Source: Ulota crispa (taxonomy: Eukaryota; Streptophyta; Bryopsida; Orthotrichales; Orthotrichaceae). Taken from it: a stretch of 64,000 nucleotides of DNA. Within the stretch, counting starts at the first letter, position 1. Each line of letters begins with the position of its first letter. Where the stretch lies: contig OY987250.1 of assembly GCA_963920765.1 (NCBI GenBank), positions 15,802,409 to 15,866,408 on the forward strand, in the 5' to 3' direction. Below, piece by piece: positions 48,001 to 60,300 of the stretch. The notes under the pieces are model-generated. The model was not told the DNA's origin, searched no databases, and saw only the letters and a program-made list of their open reading frames with translations. Position numbers and translations under genes: made by a program.

Positions 48001-48884
48001 TTTTAGAAAAGGAATCACCACAAAAAGGGAAAACAAAAAATAAATGAAGAAAGTAGTTGCCTATTCAACAATTGTGAATTACATGCAATAGCCAAAGAAT
48101 GACCAATGAATGCTGCAGTGTAAGCTATGTAGCCAAAACCTACCACTCTTGTGACACCTCCTTACAATGCACAAATCAAGCCTTGCAATTACCACACCTC
48201 TTGAAGAATTTGGGCTAAAAGCCACTACCGTTTGTCGTCAACTTCAAAATTGGACACTTCTTCACAATTAGACAATTCATGCTTTAGTGTGACTTATTTT
48301 ATGTGAGAATGTAAACTAAACCTTCATTGTGGTATAAAGTAACTTGCAAACATTTACTAGCATTTGTCCTTCAAATTTTTCTTACAATTCATCTAATAAA
48401 TATTATTTCTCTTGTCATTTGGAAAAACCTATATCATACATGCCCTTGCATTGGTTAATTATGTATTACCAAATAATCCAAAAAAAATTGTCTTTGAAGC
48501 TTGGAGCACTTATTCCATAAAAATTTTGATGTTGTTTTTGTCATGACTACTCTAACCCTATGTAACTTCAAACAGCTATAAGAAAAAAGAATTATATTGA
48601 CACTAAAACAATTCAAGGGTGCCACCTATTCCCCTTATCAACAAATATTGGATGTGTAAGAGCATAGTCAATGCAGAAGGAATGATAAACACAACCTGTA
48701 CTTTAGCAAGAGGGCTTGGAGTTCAAGCCTCCACTACTTTGCTACAACTAATTCTTGATAATGCACAAAGATTGTACAATTGCAAGCCTCTGTTCATGCC
48801 ATTGTGGAGGTCTTTTCAGGTTATGCTAGAACTTACAAAAGGAGAAAGAGAAGTTAAAAAGTGCTAAAAAAAAGTTGAAAGGTA
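45040..48884. other. No gene seen; AT-rich spacer
   Basis: I find no paired transposon ends or credible genes. Opposed open frames at 47190-47570 (minus) and 47510-47746 (plus) and one at 48619-48867 are unrecognised and lack codon bias or splice context. Confidence 0.4.
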
Positions 48885-49099
48885 CACTAGAAGAAAAACA
48901 AGAATAAACGACTGCCACAAATCACAACAACTAGGTCACCAAAACTGCCTTGCAACTACACAAACAACTGCACAACAACTACATGACTAGATTGTAGTTG
49001 TGCAAATGTTGTGCAATTGTTTGTGCAGTTGCAAGGCAGTTTTGGTGACCTAGTCGTTGTGATTTGTGGCAATCGTTTATCCTTGTTTTTCTTCTAGTG
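48885..49099. mobile_element. CACTA-type fold-back MITE, GTA duplication, nearly perfect hairpin
   Basis: It begins CACTAGAAGAAAAACAAG and ends CTTGTTTTTCTTCTAGTG, with GTA on both sides (48882-48884, 49100-49102). Arms of about 95-100 bp pair almost without mismatch (GGTCACCAAAACTGCCTTGC with its complement), so a transcript would form a long hairpin. Confidence 0.9.
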
Positions 49100-49636
49100 G
49101 TACTAGCAACAATGCAAAGAGCGGCAAATTAGCATGAATGCCATGGGTTAGTGTGAGTGCGTCATAAGAATGTTTCTATAGGAAAAAAACTGCTATAAAA
49201 TTTGACATGATCCATGGCCTTGCAAATCACTTTTCATGTTATCTATTTAGGAAAAGCGATGGAGCTGCTCTAATATAGTGTGAACCGCCCCTAACAATGA
49301 TGTACCTTCATAAGGGAATGACTAGGGAGACACCCCTAGTTGCTACATGGACATCCCCTATAGCCTAACCTATTAAAATTGAGATTATTTTTACGTTGAA
49401 ATATGAAATAAAATCAAGAATTATTTTAGAGCACATCTACGTCTACAAGTGTTGCAAACATATAACATAAAATGTCTCATTTGTGATATGGTCAAGAGTT
49501 AAACGAATAGATCATTTCATTTATAAGTTTAACTCTTGACCATGTCACAAATGAGACATATTTGTTGTATGTTTGTAGTGCTTGTAAACGCAAATGGGCG
49601 CTAAAATATTGTTTTGATTTTATTTCATATTTCAAC

Positions 49637-50007
49637 TTAACCCTTAAACGTTGAGGAGGGAGTTTTTTGTCCTCCAGCTTTGAAAAAAGATTCCGTACTA
49701 CAAGAAAAAGTTGTTTTTCATTTGTTATTTTTTCAAAAGTGATCATAAACATATGATCCATCAAGGAATGCAACAAATTATCTCATTAGATGTACTCATA
49801 TTTTTAGGTAACCCAAATTATGAGAAGATTCAAAAACACGGTGTTAGGTCCCAAGCTACCCTTCTCATAATTTTCATGAAGGCACCATGCATTGTTAACT
49901 TCTGCAGCATCAAGAAATAATATTATAATTGCTAGGCAATTACTACTCTTGTAGAGAGAACAATAGTCGGGTTGGTCACCTTGACTAGCCTGGCGTTTAA
50001 GGGTTAA
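49637..50007. mobile_element. TTAA-flanked MITE, 371 bp
   Basis: TTAA (49637-49640) then CCCTTAAACGTTGAGG; right end CCTGGCGTTTAAGGG then TTAA (50004-50007). Same subfamily as 28233-28602. Confidence 0.82.
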
Positions 50008-50074
50008 TAACAATCTCAAATTTAATAGGTTGGACTATAGGGGATATCCACATACCAAGTACGGTGTCTCCCTA

Positions 50075-50394
50075 CACTGAATATTGCATTTAGGTTGCCT
50101 TGACAATTAGGTTGCCTTACCCTGGAAAATTACATAATGGCTCAACATTTGGCCACTTGGAGGTGCATGTAACTCTCTAAAAACTTGCATTTCACATGAT
50201 CTACTACTTGGAAGCCATTAGTTTGTTGTTCCGGAGCTTAGTTGTTTTTGCTAGACCTTTTAAGATTTGTTTATTACAGTAATATCATTTATTGCAATAA
50301 TTATCAATGAAGATTATTGAAGCACCAATAAATATTTGAATAGTGCAAGATGTCAAGAAATTAGTATGAGACAACCTAAACGCAATATTTAGTG
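50075..50394. mobile_element. CACTAAATAGTGCATT family member, reverse orientation
   Basis: TA/CACTGAATATTGCATTTAGG pairs with CCTAAACGCAATATTTAGTG. The right dinucleotide is CA instead of TA. Confidence 0.66.
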
Positions 50395-50645
50395 CAAGGA
50401 TCGGGGAGAAATTTCAGCTTCACCGGGTAAAATCCGGCATTCCCAATTTCAACCGGATTTTCACTAACATAGATCGATTATTTCCTATAACTCTTCTAAT
50501 CATATACTATAATATTCTATAATTAGATTCTTAGAAAAAGATGGGCGGCTTTTTATCCAATAGTTTCAATTTCAACCGATTTTTTTGCAATTTCAATTGG
50601 CTAACAATACACTAACCACCAATTCTCCCCAATCATTAGGGGTAG

Positions 50646-51186
50646 TCACGGCACTTTCTCTCCTAGACGTGGAGAATGAGAATGCTATCATGTCCTTTTG
50701 GTGTTGGCTGCAAGAGCTTGAGGTTTTGTTCACATGCAAAACTTCTCGCAGCTCCATTCTTCTCCTCTAGAGGTGAAGAATGGGCTTTTCGCAAAAGAAG
50801 TTTCCCCTTCCGCAACCCAAGGTTCACCTTCCACAATCGGAGTTTCACCGTGCTTGTTTTTGTTTTTATCGTCGATTTGTGACCGTAGAGAGCACAGTTG
50901 CTGTCTCCCTCCAAAAGTTGGCGGCTGTGCATGTATCTTTGGGTGAAGGCCCACCAGCAAGCCCACTAACCTAGAGCAACGAACCTTGCACCCTAGTGAC
51001 CCCACATCAAAATTATTGCATCTTCTCTGTAAATCTATGTTTACCATTCCCCATTCTCATTCTCCAAAACACAAAAATGGAATGTCACACCATCTTCAAC
51101 AAGAACCAGTTCCTATTGGCTCCCCTTTTCTCTCCACAACTTCTCAATCTCCATTCTCATTCCATTCTTGAAAGTGCCGTGACTTT
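50646..51186. mobile_element. Inverted-repeat element of unknown type, 541 bp
   Basis: GTCACGGCACTTTC at 50646 pairs with GAAAGTGCCGTGAC ending at 51186, and inside these GAGAATGAGAATG pairs with CATTCTCATTC. No target duplication is clear. Several short frames inside are open in both directions and are not credible genes. Confidence 0.55.
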
Positions 51187-51224
51187 GATTCAGTGTAGTC
51201 ATTCTCCTTTTCAAATGTTTTTCG

Positions 51225-52628
51225 ATGGAGACACGTCTGACGTGGCACATAAAATAGCAAAACACCTGTCCACTTCACGACTTCGCATGCCGCCACTTCT
51301 GCCCCTGCAAATCGAGCGGCAGTCGACACCGGGAGCTCCCGCAGAGCAAGCCATGGTGGCGGTACCCTTTTCCATCGCTCTGCCATAGCCGCTGTGGCCA
51401 TCGAGCATCGCTTTTCGCATGGCCAGCACGTGTGCCGCACAGCCTCGTCCACACTTTTAATCCCGCCACAGTTTGCATGCACTCCAGATCAGATATTCCA
51501 TACAATCCACTCTCTTTATTTATTAGCTCAAGTGCCTTGTAACATCAGTAAATGTGCTTAAAAGTCGAATTCAACTCTCGCATTTTCACTCTCTCAAACT
51601 GGCATTTCTTTTTGTATGTTTTTAACAAATTGCGGTAGACGTTTTGCTAAATTTAGCGACATCTGTGACCATTTCTGCAGATGCAGCCGATAAGGAACTC
51701 GACGTAAGTGCTCGTGACGCTCGTAATCGCCATTGTTACCGTTGTGGATAAGTCTGATTACTGGTAAGGACATGTCTTCAGTAACTAGTGCAATGCCAAA
51801 TAAATTTCATCTACCGCAAAAGTAGAGATACATAATTTTATTTGTTGGATCCAGAAGCTGGATCACTATTGTGCCGCGATTCGATATTTAACTTTAAACC
51901 GAGTATGCACAGTAGAAAGTGCAAAAGTAGATAAGCGAGGTACTGTTTGTTAAGTCTTCTTGCTAATTGCAAAAGAAAGAAAGTAGTATATTTGGTGTTG
52001 AGTTCTCTTTTTGCTTGGAGGAGCAACGAGATGGATCAGCTGTACATTGTTGGATCTCAAATTTGAGATGCCGGAGTTTTTCTTGCACTGATGCAGATAA
52101 GCTTAGCTTGCTTCTTTTGACGGAAGGAACATACCGAATTAGGACATGTACAGCTGCTGAACATCTGAACAAGAGGCGCTTTCGAGTTCTCAGGCAATCT
52201 AAACTTTGGCCGACATCTAAAGTCGAGTCGGCTTGAAGTGGAAGTGAACCGTCAAACTTCCTCGTGGCACGGTTTGATTGCTACGAAATTTATATAGCTT
52301 TTGCATGAATGCCTGCATGTTTTACTGGCTTGTGCCTTCCACATGCATATAGGTTGCAAAGTGTTTAGGCTTGAGAAACAGTTTGGAGTAGCGCCTATGT
52401 GTGGAAATTTTCTGCTGAACTTGTTAGTATCTTGCAACCGCCTTATCTTTCGAGCAGTTTGTGTGTGTGCGACTCATTTTGATTGATTTCCCATTCTCTG
52501 TCGTTGATGCATGTGAGTTCTTGTGGCTGAATTGGCTGAAATCGATTGTCTTTCATTCTCTCTCTCCCTCTTTCTCAAGTTGTTGCTCTCTTCTTTTCTT
52601 CAGGTTATTTTAGAGTATGCTAAGTAGG
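51225..52628 (+). promoter_or_regulatory. Probable promoter and 5' leader region of the FAD/Rieske gene
   Basis: GC rises from about 51220. CACGTCTGACGTGGCAC (51234-51250) holds two ACGT cores of the kind bound by plant bZIP factors, followed by CATAAAATAG. A T/C-rich tract (52545-52605) precedes the start codon at 52629. Transcription start not determinable. Confidence 0.35.
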
Positions 52629-55600
52629 ATGGTAGCTTCTCCGGTGCTATCGTTGTGCGTACAGCTTCACGCGCAGAACCTGCTTGCTCCAGTTAGCAGG
52701 AGCGCGGTCTCCCTGGTACGTTAGCACTCGAGCAATGGCCACATCTGGAGGTCTTACTAGATTTCCGTTGCCTTTGGTATAGATTTCAGATCTATTTAGA
52801 TTCATATCCGTGTTGCATAAAAATTAGTGAGGCCATTGATTTCTTACAAGATGTTTGATTGCCCCAAATTTGTTACTTTGGAAGTGAGATTCTTCGAAAA
52901 GTTTTACAAGTTTCAAATGTTATTACATGCATTCTACTCGTGCTCACTCTAGACTGATTGAATCGTGTGTATGCCATTGGTGGCTTTGTAGGAGTTTTCC
53001 AAGTGTGGATTACTGGGGACGAGTATTTCGACTAATCTAGCTATCTCTTCGTATCGTCAGGCAACACCTTTGAAGTGCGCAGTAAGTCACGATTTGTAAT
53101 GTTATCAAGCGTACGTCCTGCTTTCTTAACAAAAAATAGGAAAAACTTCATGGATACCCCTGAAGTTTGCAATATTTTCATAAATACCCCTGCTTTTTCA
53201 GAAATATCACATATACCTTGGACCAAAATTTACAAGCATTTTTTTTGTTGAGCATGCCACTGCCCTTCTTCCTTTGTGCACACACATAACAAAAAAGAAG
53301 TAACGTGTGCACAAAGGGTGAAGGGAAGTGGCATCCACAACAAAAAAAAATGCTTGAAATTTTTGGGTCCAAGGGTATCTGTGAAATTTCTGAAAAAGCA
53401 GGGGTATCTATGAAATCATTGCAAACTTCAGGGGTATCTATGAAATTTTCCCTAAAAAGATTTGAAACGACCTACATCTGATTTAGTAACCGTGGTACTT
53501 TCTTTGCAAAATTTATGAGGATAGATTTCATTAACATTTAAGTATGTACACCCATAAGCACCACTGTCCCCATAACCGTCACCTCTAAAATCTTGAAAAA
53601 TCTGTGGGAGGGAATAGATGTAATTACAAGGATGTACAACTTATGAACAAGAAACCTTGGTGTTGGTTATGGGTGCAATGGCAGTTTGCACTTTAAAAAT
53701 TCATAATTATTCTCACAGTATCCAAATAATACATTCGAAAGTGCAAACTCATTATTATTTTTGTTCTAATAGGATCCTATAATTTGCTAGATGTTTATTG
53801 ATACTCATCATGTTCAAAACCCTTAGTTTGACGCTTATGGGTGTACATACCTTAAGGGGTTACTGTGGAGTGCAGGCAACTATGGCTAGCAGTGCGCGTT
53901 CAGTCGTTGAGGCTGCAGATAACGCAGTGGTTCCGGGATTGCGGCCGACTATATGGCATCAGCAGGATCAAAAAGTGACATATCCGAAGCTAGAGACAGA
54001 AGCGAGTGCTGATGTGATTGTTGTTGGAGGAGGCATCTCAGGGCTGAGCATTGCTTATAATTTACTCAAGGCAGGAAAGAGCGTCATAGTGATCGAGTCT
54101 CGAGTGATTGGCGCGGGCCAGACCGGTAGGTCGACGGCTCACATCATGCCATGGTTTGATGACTACTACCACTTGGTTGAGAAGTTGCATGGTTTTGACA
54201 AAGCTAAACAGGTGGTCGCTAGTTACCTCACGGCCATTGACTGGATTGAGCAGACCGTGAACGCCGAAAACATCGATTGCGCTTTTTCTCGAGTTGATGG
54301 ATATCTTTATCCACACGACGATTCCCGTGGCGCTCTCAGCCGATTACAGAAGGTTGGCTTTTTCCTTTAATATCTCTAATTAGGACAGATTTTGAGATTA
54401 ACACTGATGAGCTCAGGAAATAAACAGAAAAGTCCACTAGTTAATTACAGAAAATTTCAAGGCTGACATACTTGATATTCGTTAATTTGGGAAAGAACCG
54501 TGATTTTGGGACTTCTGAATTTTTCATTTTAAAGAGTTTTTAGGTGATGTAAGGTAAGAGGCTCATAAACCGACCATGTAGGGGCTGAAACTGAATTTTG
54601 GGGAGGTGAAACTTCTTGAAATATTTTTCAGTAAACTTTCCTTGAAAGACAAGAGAAATTGGCATCTAACTCAAGTTATTTTGTATTTTTTAGAGCAATG
54701 TGGAATTAGTTATGTAATTTTGAAGTGGAAAGGTCATAGGGCTCTAAAACTGCCCACCTCCTCAAATGTACATCCACTGTACATTTCTGAAAGGCTATGA
54801 ATAAGGTCATGTATCGCGGAGTTCATTTGGGGAGGTGAGCGGGTTTAGTGCCCTAACAGAGTTCAAGCCTCCTACCTTAAGGTGAATTTTATGATGATTT
54901 TTTCAAGACCTTACATCAATGATGAAACTCCTTGAAGGAATTATCAAAAAACTCACTTTAAATCACCAAAGCATTATCACAGATGCAAGATTCAGTATCC
55001 CCAAAATCTGTTTTGGGAAAGTGTTTTTCCCAAATTAACGAATAGCGTGTAGTGTTTTGTATTTGTGTTTCTGAGAATGTTGGAGTTATGATGCACAGGA
55101 GTTCGAGGTGTGCAAGAGCCTTGGTCTCAATGTTGAGATGACAGATTTGGGAAAGGACCCTTCTAGTGGAAGCGTTGGCACGGCTTTGAAATTTCCAAAT
55201 GCTGGACAACTGGATCCTATTAAGTGAGTCAACCTCTCACTATTTGTAGATCCAGCCTAGTCTCATTTCTTTTCTTTGATTTCTTAAGGCGACCACGTGT
55301 TTTAAAGTTCTTTTTAAAGGTGATTTTTTTTACTGAATTGGCATTTTTTAGCTTTATTGGCACGGTTTAGTACGAATGTCTTTGATGGAAGATCTGTATT
55401 TGTTTGTGATAAGAGAGAGAACTGCTTCTGCATCTCATTTTCGGCGATTGGAGACTTGCCGATGTAATGGAAATTGTGTGATGTTAGTTATGAGCAATTC
55501 AATGCTTGCTGATGACTTGTATTGAAAGCAACTAATATTTGGAAAGGACCGAGCATGCAGATACGTGAATGGGCTAGCGAAAGCCGTTGTTTCCAAAGGA

Positions 55601-58419
55601 GGGAAAGTGTATGAAAACACGAAGGTACGCAAGTTTGATAACAATGACGTGACAACAGCAGATGGCATTAAAGTGAAAGGAGGAGCTGTGATTATGGCCA
55701 CAAACACCCCGCTTCATAGAGACCAGCTCATTCATACTTTTCAGCAACCGGAATACTTTTACGCCATCGGTCTCAAACTTCCGAAAGGATCTGTGAAGTA
55801 AGCAAAACGAAATTCTTAATTAAGTAATGCATTTAATTTCAATACTGAAGAAACTTGGTTTCAGAGTTGCTAACATGAGAAGCTCTCTTGAACAGGAAAT
55901 CGCTATGGTGGGATACTGCTACACCGTATCACAATGTTCGTATTGAAGAGAGAGAAGACCATGATATTTTAATTGTAGGTGGCGAGGATCACAACGCGGG
56001 CATGAAATTTGAAGAATATCACGACGCCTACAGCACTCTTGAGAAATGGGCTAAACAGCGATGGACATCGGCTGGCGAGATTCTGTACAAATGGACTGGC
56101 CAGGCAAGCATGTCTTGCACAGCTAATGAACGTCAGATTTCGCATTATTTTTTTTACTCAGGAAATGTTTCTATATGCACTATTCTCATCAAAATACAAG
56201 ATAACAGAAACCATCCTGTTGTCGAACGTGATTCCTGAAATATTGCCTCACATTCTCATTTCCATTTATGAGCACCCTACACTATTTTGAAGCGTTCCCA
56301 AACTATGCTTTACCCTGAATATTTGCACGTTTTATTAAAATTTTGGAAGTAGATTCCCCAAGTTCTAACATTTGATGTCCAGTATGAATGAACACTTTTT
56401 GGAAGTTTAAATTAAGGTTAGTCTTTGAGCTCACAATATTAGAAATGAGCCATACGTCTGCTTACACAATTTCGACCTAATTAGAGCTGGGTGCCGACTT
56501 TGCAGGTTTTCAAGCCTGTAGGATACGTGCCGTTGATCGGACTTGACCCCTTGGCTGGCACGACTGGAGGCCTACTTGCTTACGACCAATATGTTGTGAC
56601 AGGTTTCTTACAAACTTCTTTGATTTTGTTCAATGAATCGCTTTGGTTTGTTCATGGCTTGTGTGCTTCACCAAATTTTCGGCAATATGGTAATAAAACT
56701 TGACGATTCGTGTCAAATCGTGTCTTCTTCGGTGCAGGTGATAGTGGACAAGGGATGACGTCTGGAACTGTGGCTGGAATCCTAATCTCAGACTTGGTAA
56801 CCGGAAAGAACAACCCGTGGGTTGAGACCTATAGTCCCAAGAGGGGCGCGCCAGTTTCTTCAGAAACCGTTGCTGGGACAGGAGTGCGACTTTGGAACAC
56901 TGTCGAGGTTTTCACTTTTCTCCTTTCCTTCAAACGAATTTGCTTTTAAATGTTTAAATCCAAATAATAGATTCCTTAATTAAAGCAATGCAAAATCTGT
57001 TTTGAGTACTATCCGTTTCTTGGCGGTTTTTTTTGTTAGAATTTTACCTCATTTTGACGCTGGTTACCTTAATTCTAAAAAACATCAGGTGAAGAAATAG
57101 ACAAATTTGATAAATTCCTCTCAAAGAAACAGTAAGTTCGCGAGTATTTGGATGAAGACTACCAATAATATCCCATTTGGTGGGTGAATGTGCACAGGTG
57201 GATAATCTTATCTATTTTTCTGCATGCATTATGGGGTGCTTTTATTTTACCAATGAAAATCTAAAACCGAACAAAAAAACCAAAAAAGCTTTCCGGGTGT
57301 TAAGGTGGTTATAATCATTCTCCGAACGTAATTCTATCACCATATATGATTTCTTCTTTTCGGGGATTTGTTACCTTCATTGAAGATTCTTAATTGCTTT
57401 AATTTGACTCTTGTCAACGTAGATATCGAAGCTGCCACTTTTGGCATTTGGACACCTTAAGAGGTGGTATTTCCTTGCGAAGTTTGTTCATAATTTTAAA
57501 CATAGTAGAAAGAAAACTTATCTTTTCAGCTACTCGCCTTAAATTATGTAAGGGTATGTTCACAATTGGTGTTAAGAGTAGTAGTAGCAAAGGAAAACTA
57601 GATGCATTTGAACACACCTTTAGATTGCATTTATATTGCCAACACCCCTCCTAACACCAAGTGTGAACATACCTTAACACATTTAAACATCTATATGGTT
57701 TTTTTAAAATAACTATAAGAGGTTTGCCCATATTTGGTGGCCTGCGAGGTGTTCTTAAGTTCTGTTGTAAATTTCAATAGGGAACGTGTGCTCCATAAAT
57801 AACTACCTCTGAAAAAACTTGTACGCTTCAGTGAGTTGCGCCCTCCTTTTCCCTTTCCAATGCGGTCGATCTTTTCTCCTTCTCTCCTTATAATCTTCAA
57901 ATCATGCCAAAATAAAACGAAGTTGCATAAATTTATTTTGTGATTTCGCATTATGGTTTAGATTTGAAATGTTTTGGTTTATGATTTAGTATTCACGGTT
58001 GAGGGTTTCTATATAAGTTACATTTGTTTGCTTAGAGGGCAAGTACCGGGGGCAAGTATCCTTGGAATTGTATGCCCTAGCCCGGTCACGAGCTTAATGA
58101 TGCTTCACCTTGTGCTGTGCAGGGCATCAAGGACTTGCTTCCATTTACAGGAGCTGACGGAATCGACATTGAAGACCTGGCACCATGCGGAGGATGCGTG
58201 GTACAATCGGGAGTGAGCAAGGTTGCTGTGTACAAAGACGAGAAAGGCGGGGTGCACAAATTCTCGGCTGTGTGTCCTCACTTGGGGTGCGTTGTCAAGT
58301 GGAACCCTATTGATGGTGTTTTCAACTGCCCTTGTCACGGTTCCATCTTCGATCACCATGGAACGGTCATCAACGGCCCAGCAAATGTCGATCTCTCCCC
58401 AATTGATAACATGAACTGA
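52629..58419 (+). CDS. FAD-dependent oxidoreductase (DAO fold) with C-terminal Rieske [2Fe-2S] domain, predicted plastid, 9 exons
   Basis: Exons: 52629-52715, 52992-53081, 53876-54352, 55099-55223, 55561-55797, 55896-56103, 56506-56602, 56738-56907, 58123-58419. They join in phase to 1788 nt, 595 aa. Residues 1-62 (exons 1-2 and the start of exon 3) are Ser/Ala/Leu-rich, nearly free of acidic residues and end in PLKCAATM, which looks like a chloroplast transit peptide. A Rossmann motif GGGISG (110-115) with Glu133 at the end of strand 2 starts the FAD-binding DAO-type domain. A second FAD-domain segment, GDSGQGMTSG, lies at 441-450. The C-terminal Rieske domain has CPHLGC (548-553) and CPCH (566-569): ligands Cys548, His550, Cys566 and His569, plus the disulfide pair Cys553/Cys568 seen in respiratory and photosynthetic Rieske proteins. 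The domain order matches bacterial YhfW-like proteins. Substrate unknown. Intron 6 has a GC donor (CAG/GCAAGC). Exons 1 and 2 are the less certain part; the alternative start is Met62 at 53882. Confidence 0.88.
53139..53452. mobile_element. GGGAAAATTTCATG fold-back MITE in FAD/Rieske intron 2
   Basis: Left GGAAAAACTTCATGGATACC pairs with GGTATCTATGAAATTTTCCC. The flanking duplication is obscured by A-runs. Confidence 0.78.
53541..53851. mobile_element. Tourist-like MITE in FAD/Rieske intron 2, next to the 3' splice site
   Basis: TTA/AGTATGTACACCCATAAGC pairs with GCTTATGGGTGTACATACC/TTA. Its end lies about 24 nt before the exon 3 acceptor (53874-53875). The 3-bp TTA duplication indicates PIF/Harbinger ancestry. 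Confidence 0.78.
54478..55042. mobile_element. TTCGTTAATTTGGGAAAA family element in FAD/Rieske intron 3
   Basis: TA/TTCGTTAATTTGGGAAA pairs with TTTCCCAAATTAACGAA/TA. At 565 bp it is about twice the size of its relatives and makes up roughly three-quarters of the intron. Confidence 0.78.
57552..57673. mobile_element. Small Tourist-like MITE in FAD/Rieske intron 8
   Basis: TAA/GGGTATGTTCACAATTGG pairs with CCAAGTGTGAACATACCT/TAA; inner GTGTTA also pairs with TAACAC. Length 122 bp, TAA duplication. Confidence 0.75.
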
Positions 58420-59748
58420 CACCGCTGCACACCAGGTTCCGAAGATTACAACCTGGGCTTTTATTTGGTTTTTGGATTAGTTTCCTTTGTGACCCAGGCT
58501 TTGGAATTGGAGTAGCATTAGAGTTTCATCTATACAAGCCAGAAACAAGAGTGACACCCAGGGTTTTTTTTAAGGTTTTGGACCGGCAGTTTCTTAGGCC
58601 ATATGGTAATTTTTAATGGTGCAGATATGGCTATAGAAGATTTTGTTTAAGTGCAAAATTAGGCTGCAGGTATTTACACTTTGAGCTTGTTGGTTGTGTT
58701 TTCCTAAAATTAAAAACTGCTATTGTAAGAATGAAACATGGGTTACATAGTCCAAAAATTTATATCATAAAGATGCATTATCTCAAAGAAACTCAAGGGG
58801 GGCTTGATTTTCATATAATAAGGCTCCACATGATGCAAAGTAAGATCACGTTGTTTTCGTCTAAGATCCTAGCCTAGATAGTTGACTGGCTACAAATAAC
58901 AACATATTCTTCTTTGTAATGTATGGTAGGCATCTAGATTTGGAATGTTGAGCAACATCTTGCTCCATGACGCTATTTTTTCTTCATTTTTTGTATAGGC
59001 CTGACACTTGAGGTTTTTTTTTTTAGCTATCTGTCTTTTTTAAGCCTAAAATAAAACCTTGGTGACACCCTCTTCATTCAGGCTACAATAGGATCATCGA
59101 TGTACAGCTTCTTGTTTGGTGATTCATTACAGTTGTTTCAAACTAGTGTCTGAGCTTTGGGAAGTGAAGAACTTTCCCGTTTAACAGTTTCGTTAATTTC
59201 TAAAGAGTGCCAAGGTACTGTTGAAATGGGACTTCTACAACAAAATGGAAGGTAAATGTGCAACAATATCTAAACTCTAAAACTTATTATTAAATCATCA
59301 TATTAAGGACTTTTCTTTTTAAGGTAATAATAAGTAAATAAAGATATATATATTTACTAATATACACAATACAAATTAGTAACAACAATGCAAAAGTAAA
59401 AGGAACGTCCGATAATTCATTCTGAAAATTAATAGGTACGTACTCTATTGTGTGGTTTTTTAGAATGAATTGTTAATTCCTTGTGAAAGTTTTTATTTCA
59501 TTTAATTTGAACAGTTCAGAAAGCGATATTTGGGACAGTGCTAAAGCTGTTTACATGATTAGATATGGATAGCATATGCAAAACACTAATGAAAATTTGT
59601 TGTTTCAAAAACAAGCATTTCACATGCATCCAAAAAGAGCAATATTTTCCTGAGAATGAGGAGCAATTCAACAACTTCATGCGCTCAACCACTTTTGTGT
59701 AAATTAGGTTACCGATATTCACCTAATACAACAAATACATTGTTTTAT
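58420..59748. other. 3' flank of the FAD/Rieske gene; no further gene seen
   Basis: The first few hundred bases probably include the 3' UTR. The rest is AT-rich with no paired ends or credible frames. Confidence 0.45.
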
Positions 59749-60069
59749 GGGAAAATTTCATGAATATCCTTGAAGTTTGTAGTCTTTGTAGATACCTCTT
59801 GTTTTTCAGAAATTGCACAAACACCCTTGACCATAATTTTTAGGCATTTTTTCTATTATGCATGCCACTTTCTTCTCCCTTTGTGCACATGTTGCTTCTT
59901 TCTTGTTATATTGCATTTCTTGCTTCTACATTGGTCACAAAGGAAGTAGCCAGCACAACAAAACAAACATCCAAAAATCATGATCCAAGGGTATTTGTGC
60001 AATTTCTTAAAAACTAGGGGTATCTATACAAACATGGCAAACTCCAAGGGTATTAATAACAAAAATCCC
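59749..60069. mobile_element. GGGAAAATTTCATG fold-back MITE, diverged
   Basis: Left GGGAAAATTTCATGAATATCC; the right arm is recognisable (AGGGGTATCTATACAAACATGG) but the terminus is eroded to AAAAATCCC. Confidence 0.65.
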
Positions 60070-60169
60070 TTATGTAACCATTAAATGCCAATGCAGACAT
60101 TCTTAGTTTGATGGGTGGTAAAAATACAATTAATTGGATGTAGTAGGAAAGCTAATTTTAATATTTTTT

Positions 60170-60300
60170 CTATAAAGTGATCATGTAAAAATAATCTCAC
60201 TAAATGAGCTCATCTTCTTAGGTATCCCAATTTGTGAGAAGATTCACAAAATATTGTTAGGTTTTATGTTGCCCTTCTTACAATTTCCACTTCTTTTTCT
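60170..60300. repeat. Fragment of the 370-bp TTAA MITE subfamily
   Basis: GGTATCCCAATTTGTGAGAAG, GATTCA-AAA, TGTTAGGTT and GCCCTTCTTACAATTT match the middle of 49637-50007. Neither terminus is present. Confidence 0.55.

Noticed and set aside
48700-48740. tRNA-like GTTCAAGCCTCC
   Set aside because: No acceptor stem or anticodon arm can be built around it.
47190-48867. Frames of 126, 78 and 82 aa
   Set aside because: AT-rich composition, no motifs, and no consistent exon joins.
50734-51388. Several short plus- and minus-strand frames upstream of the FAD/Rieske gene
   Set aside because: They lie in an inverted-repeat element and a GC-richer leader, and none shows a domain.
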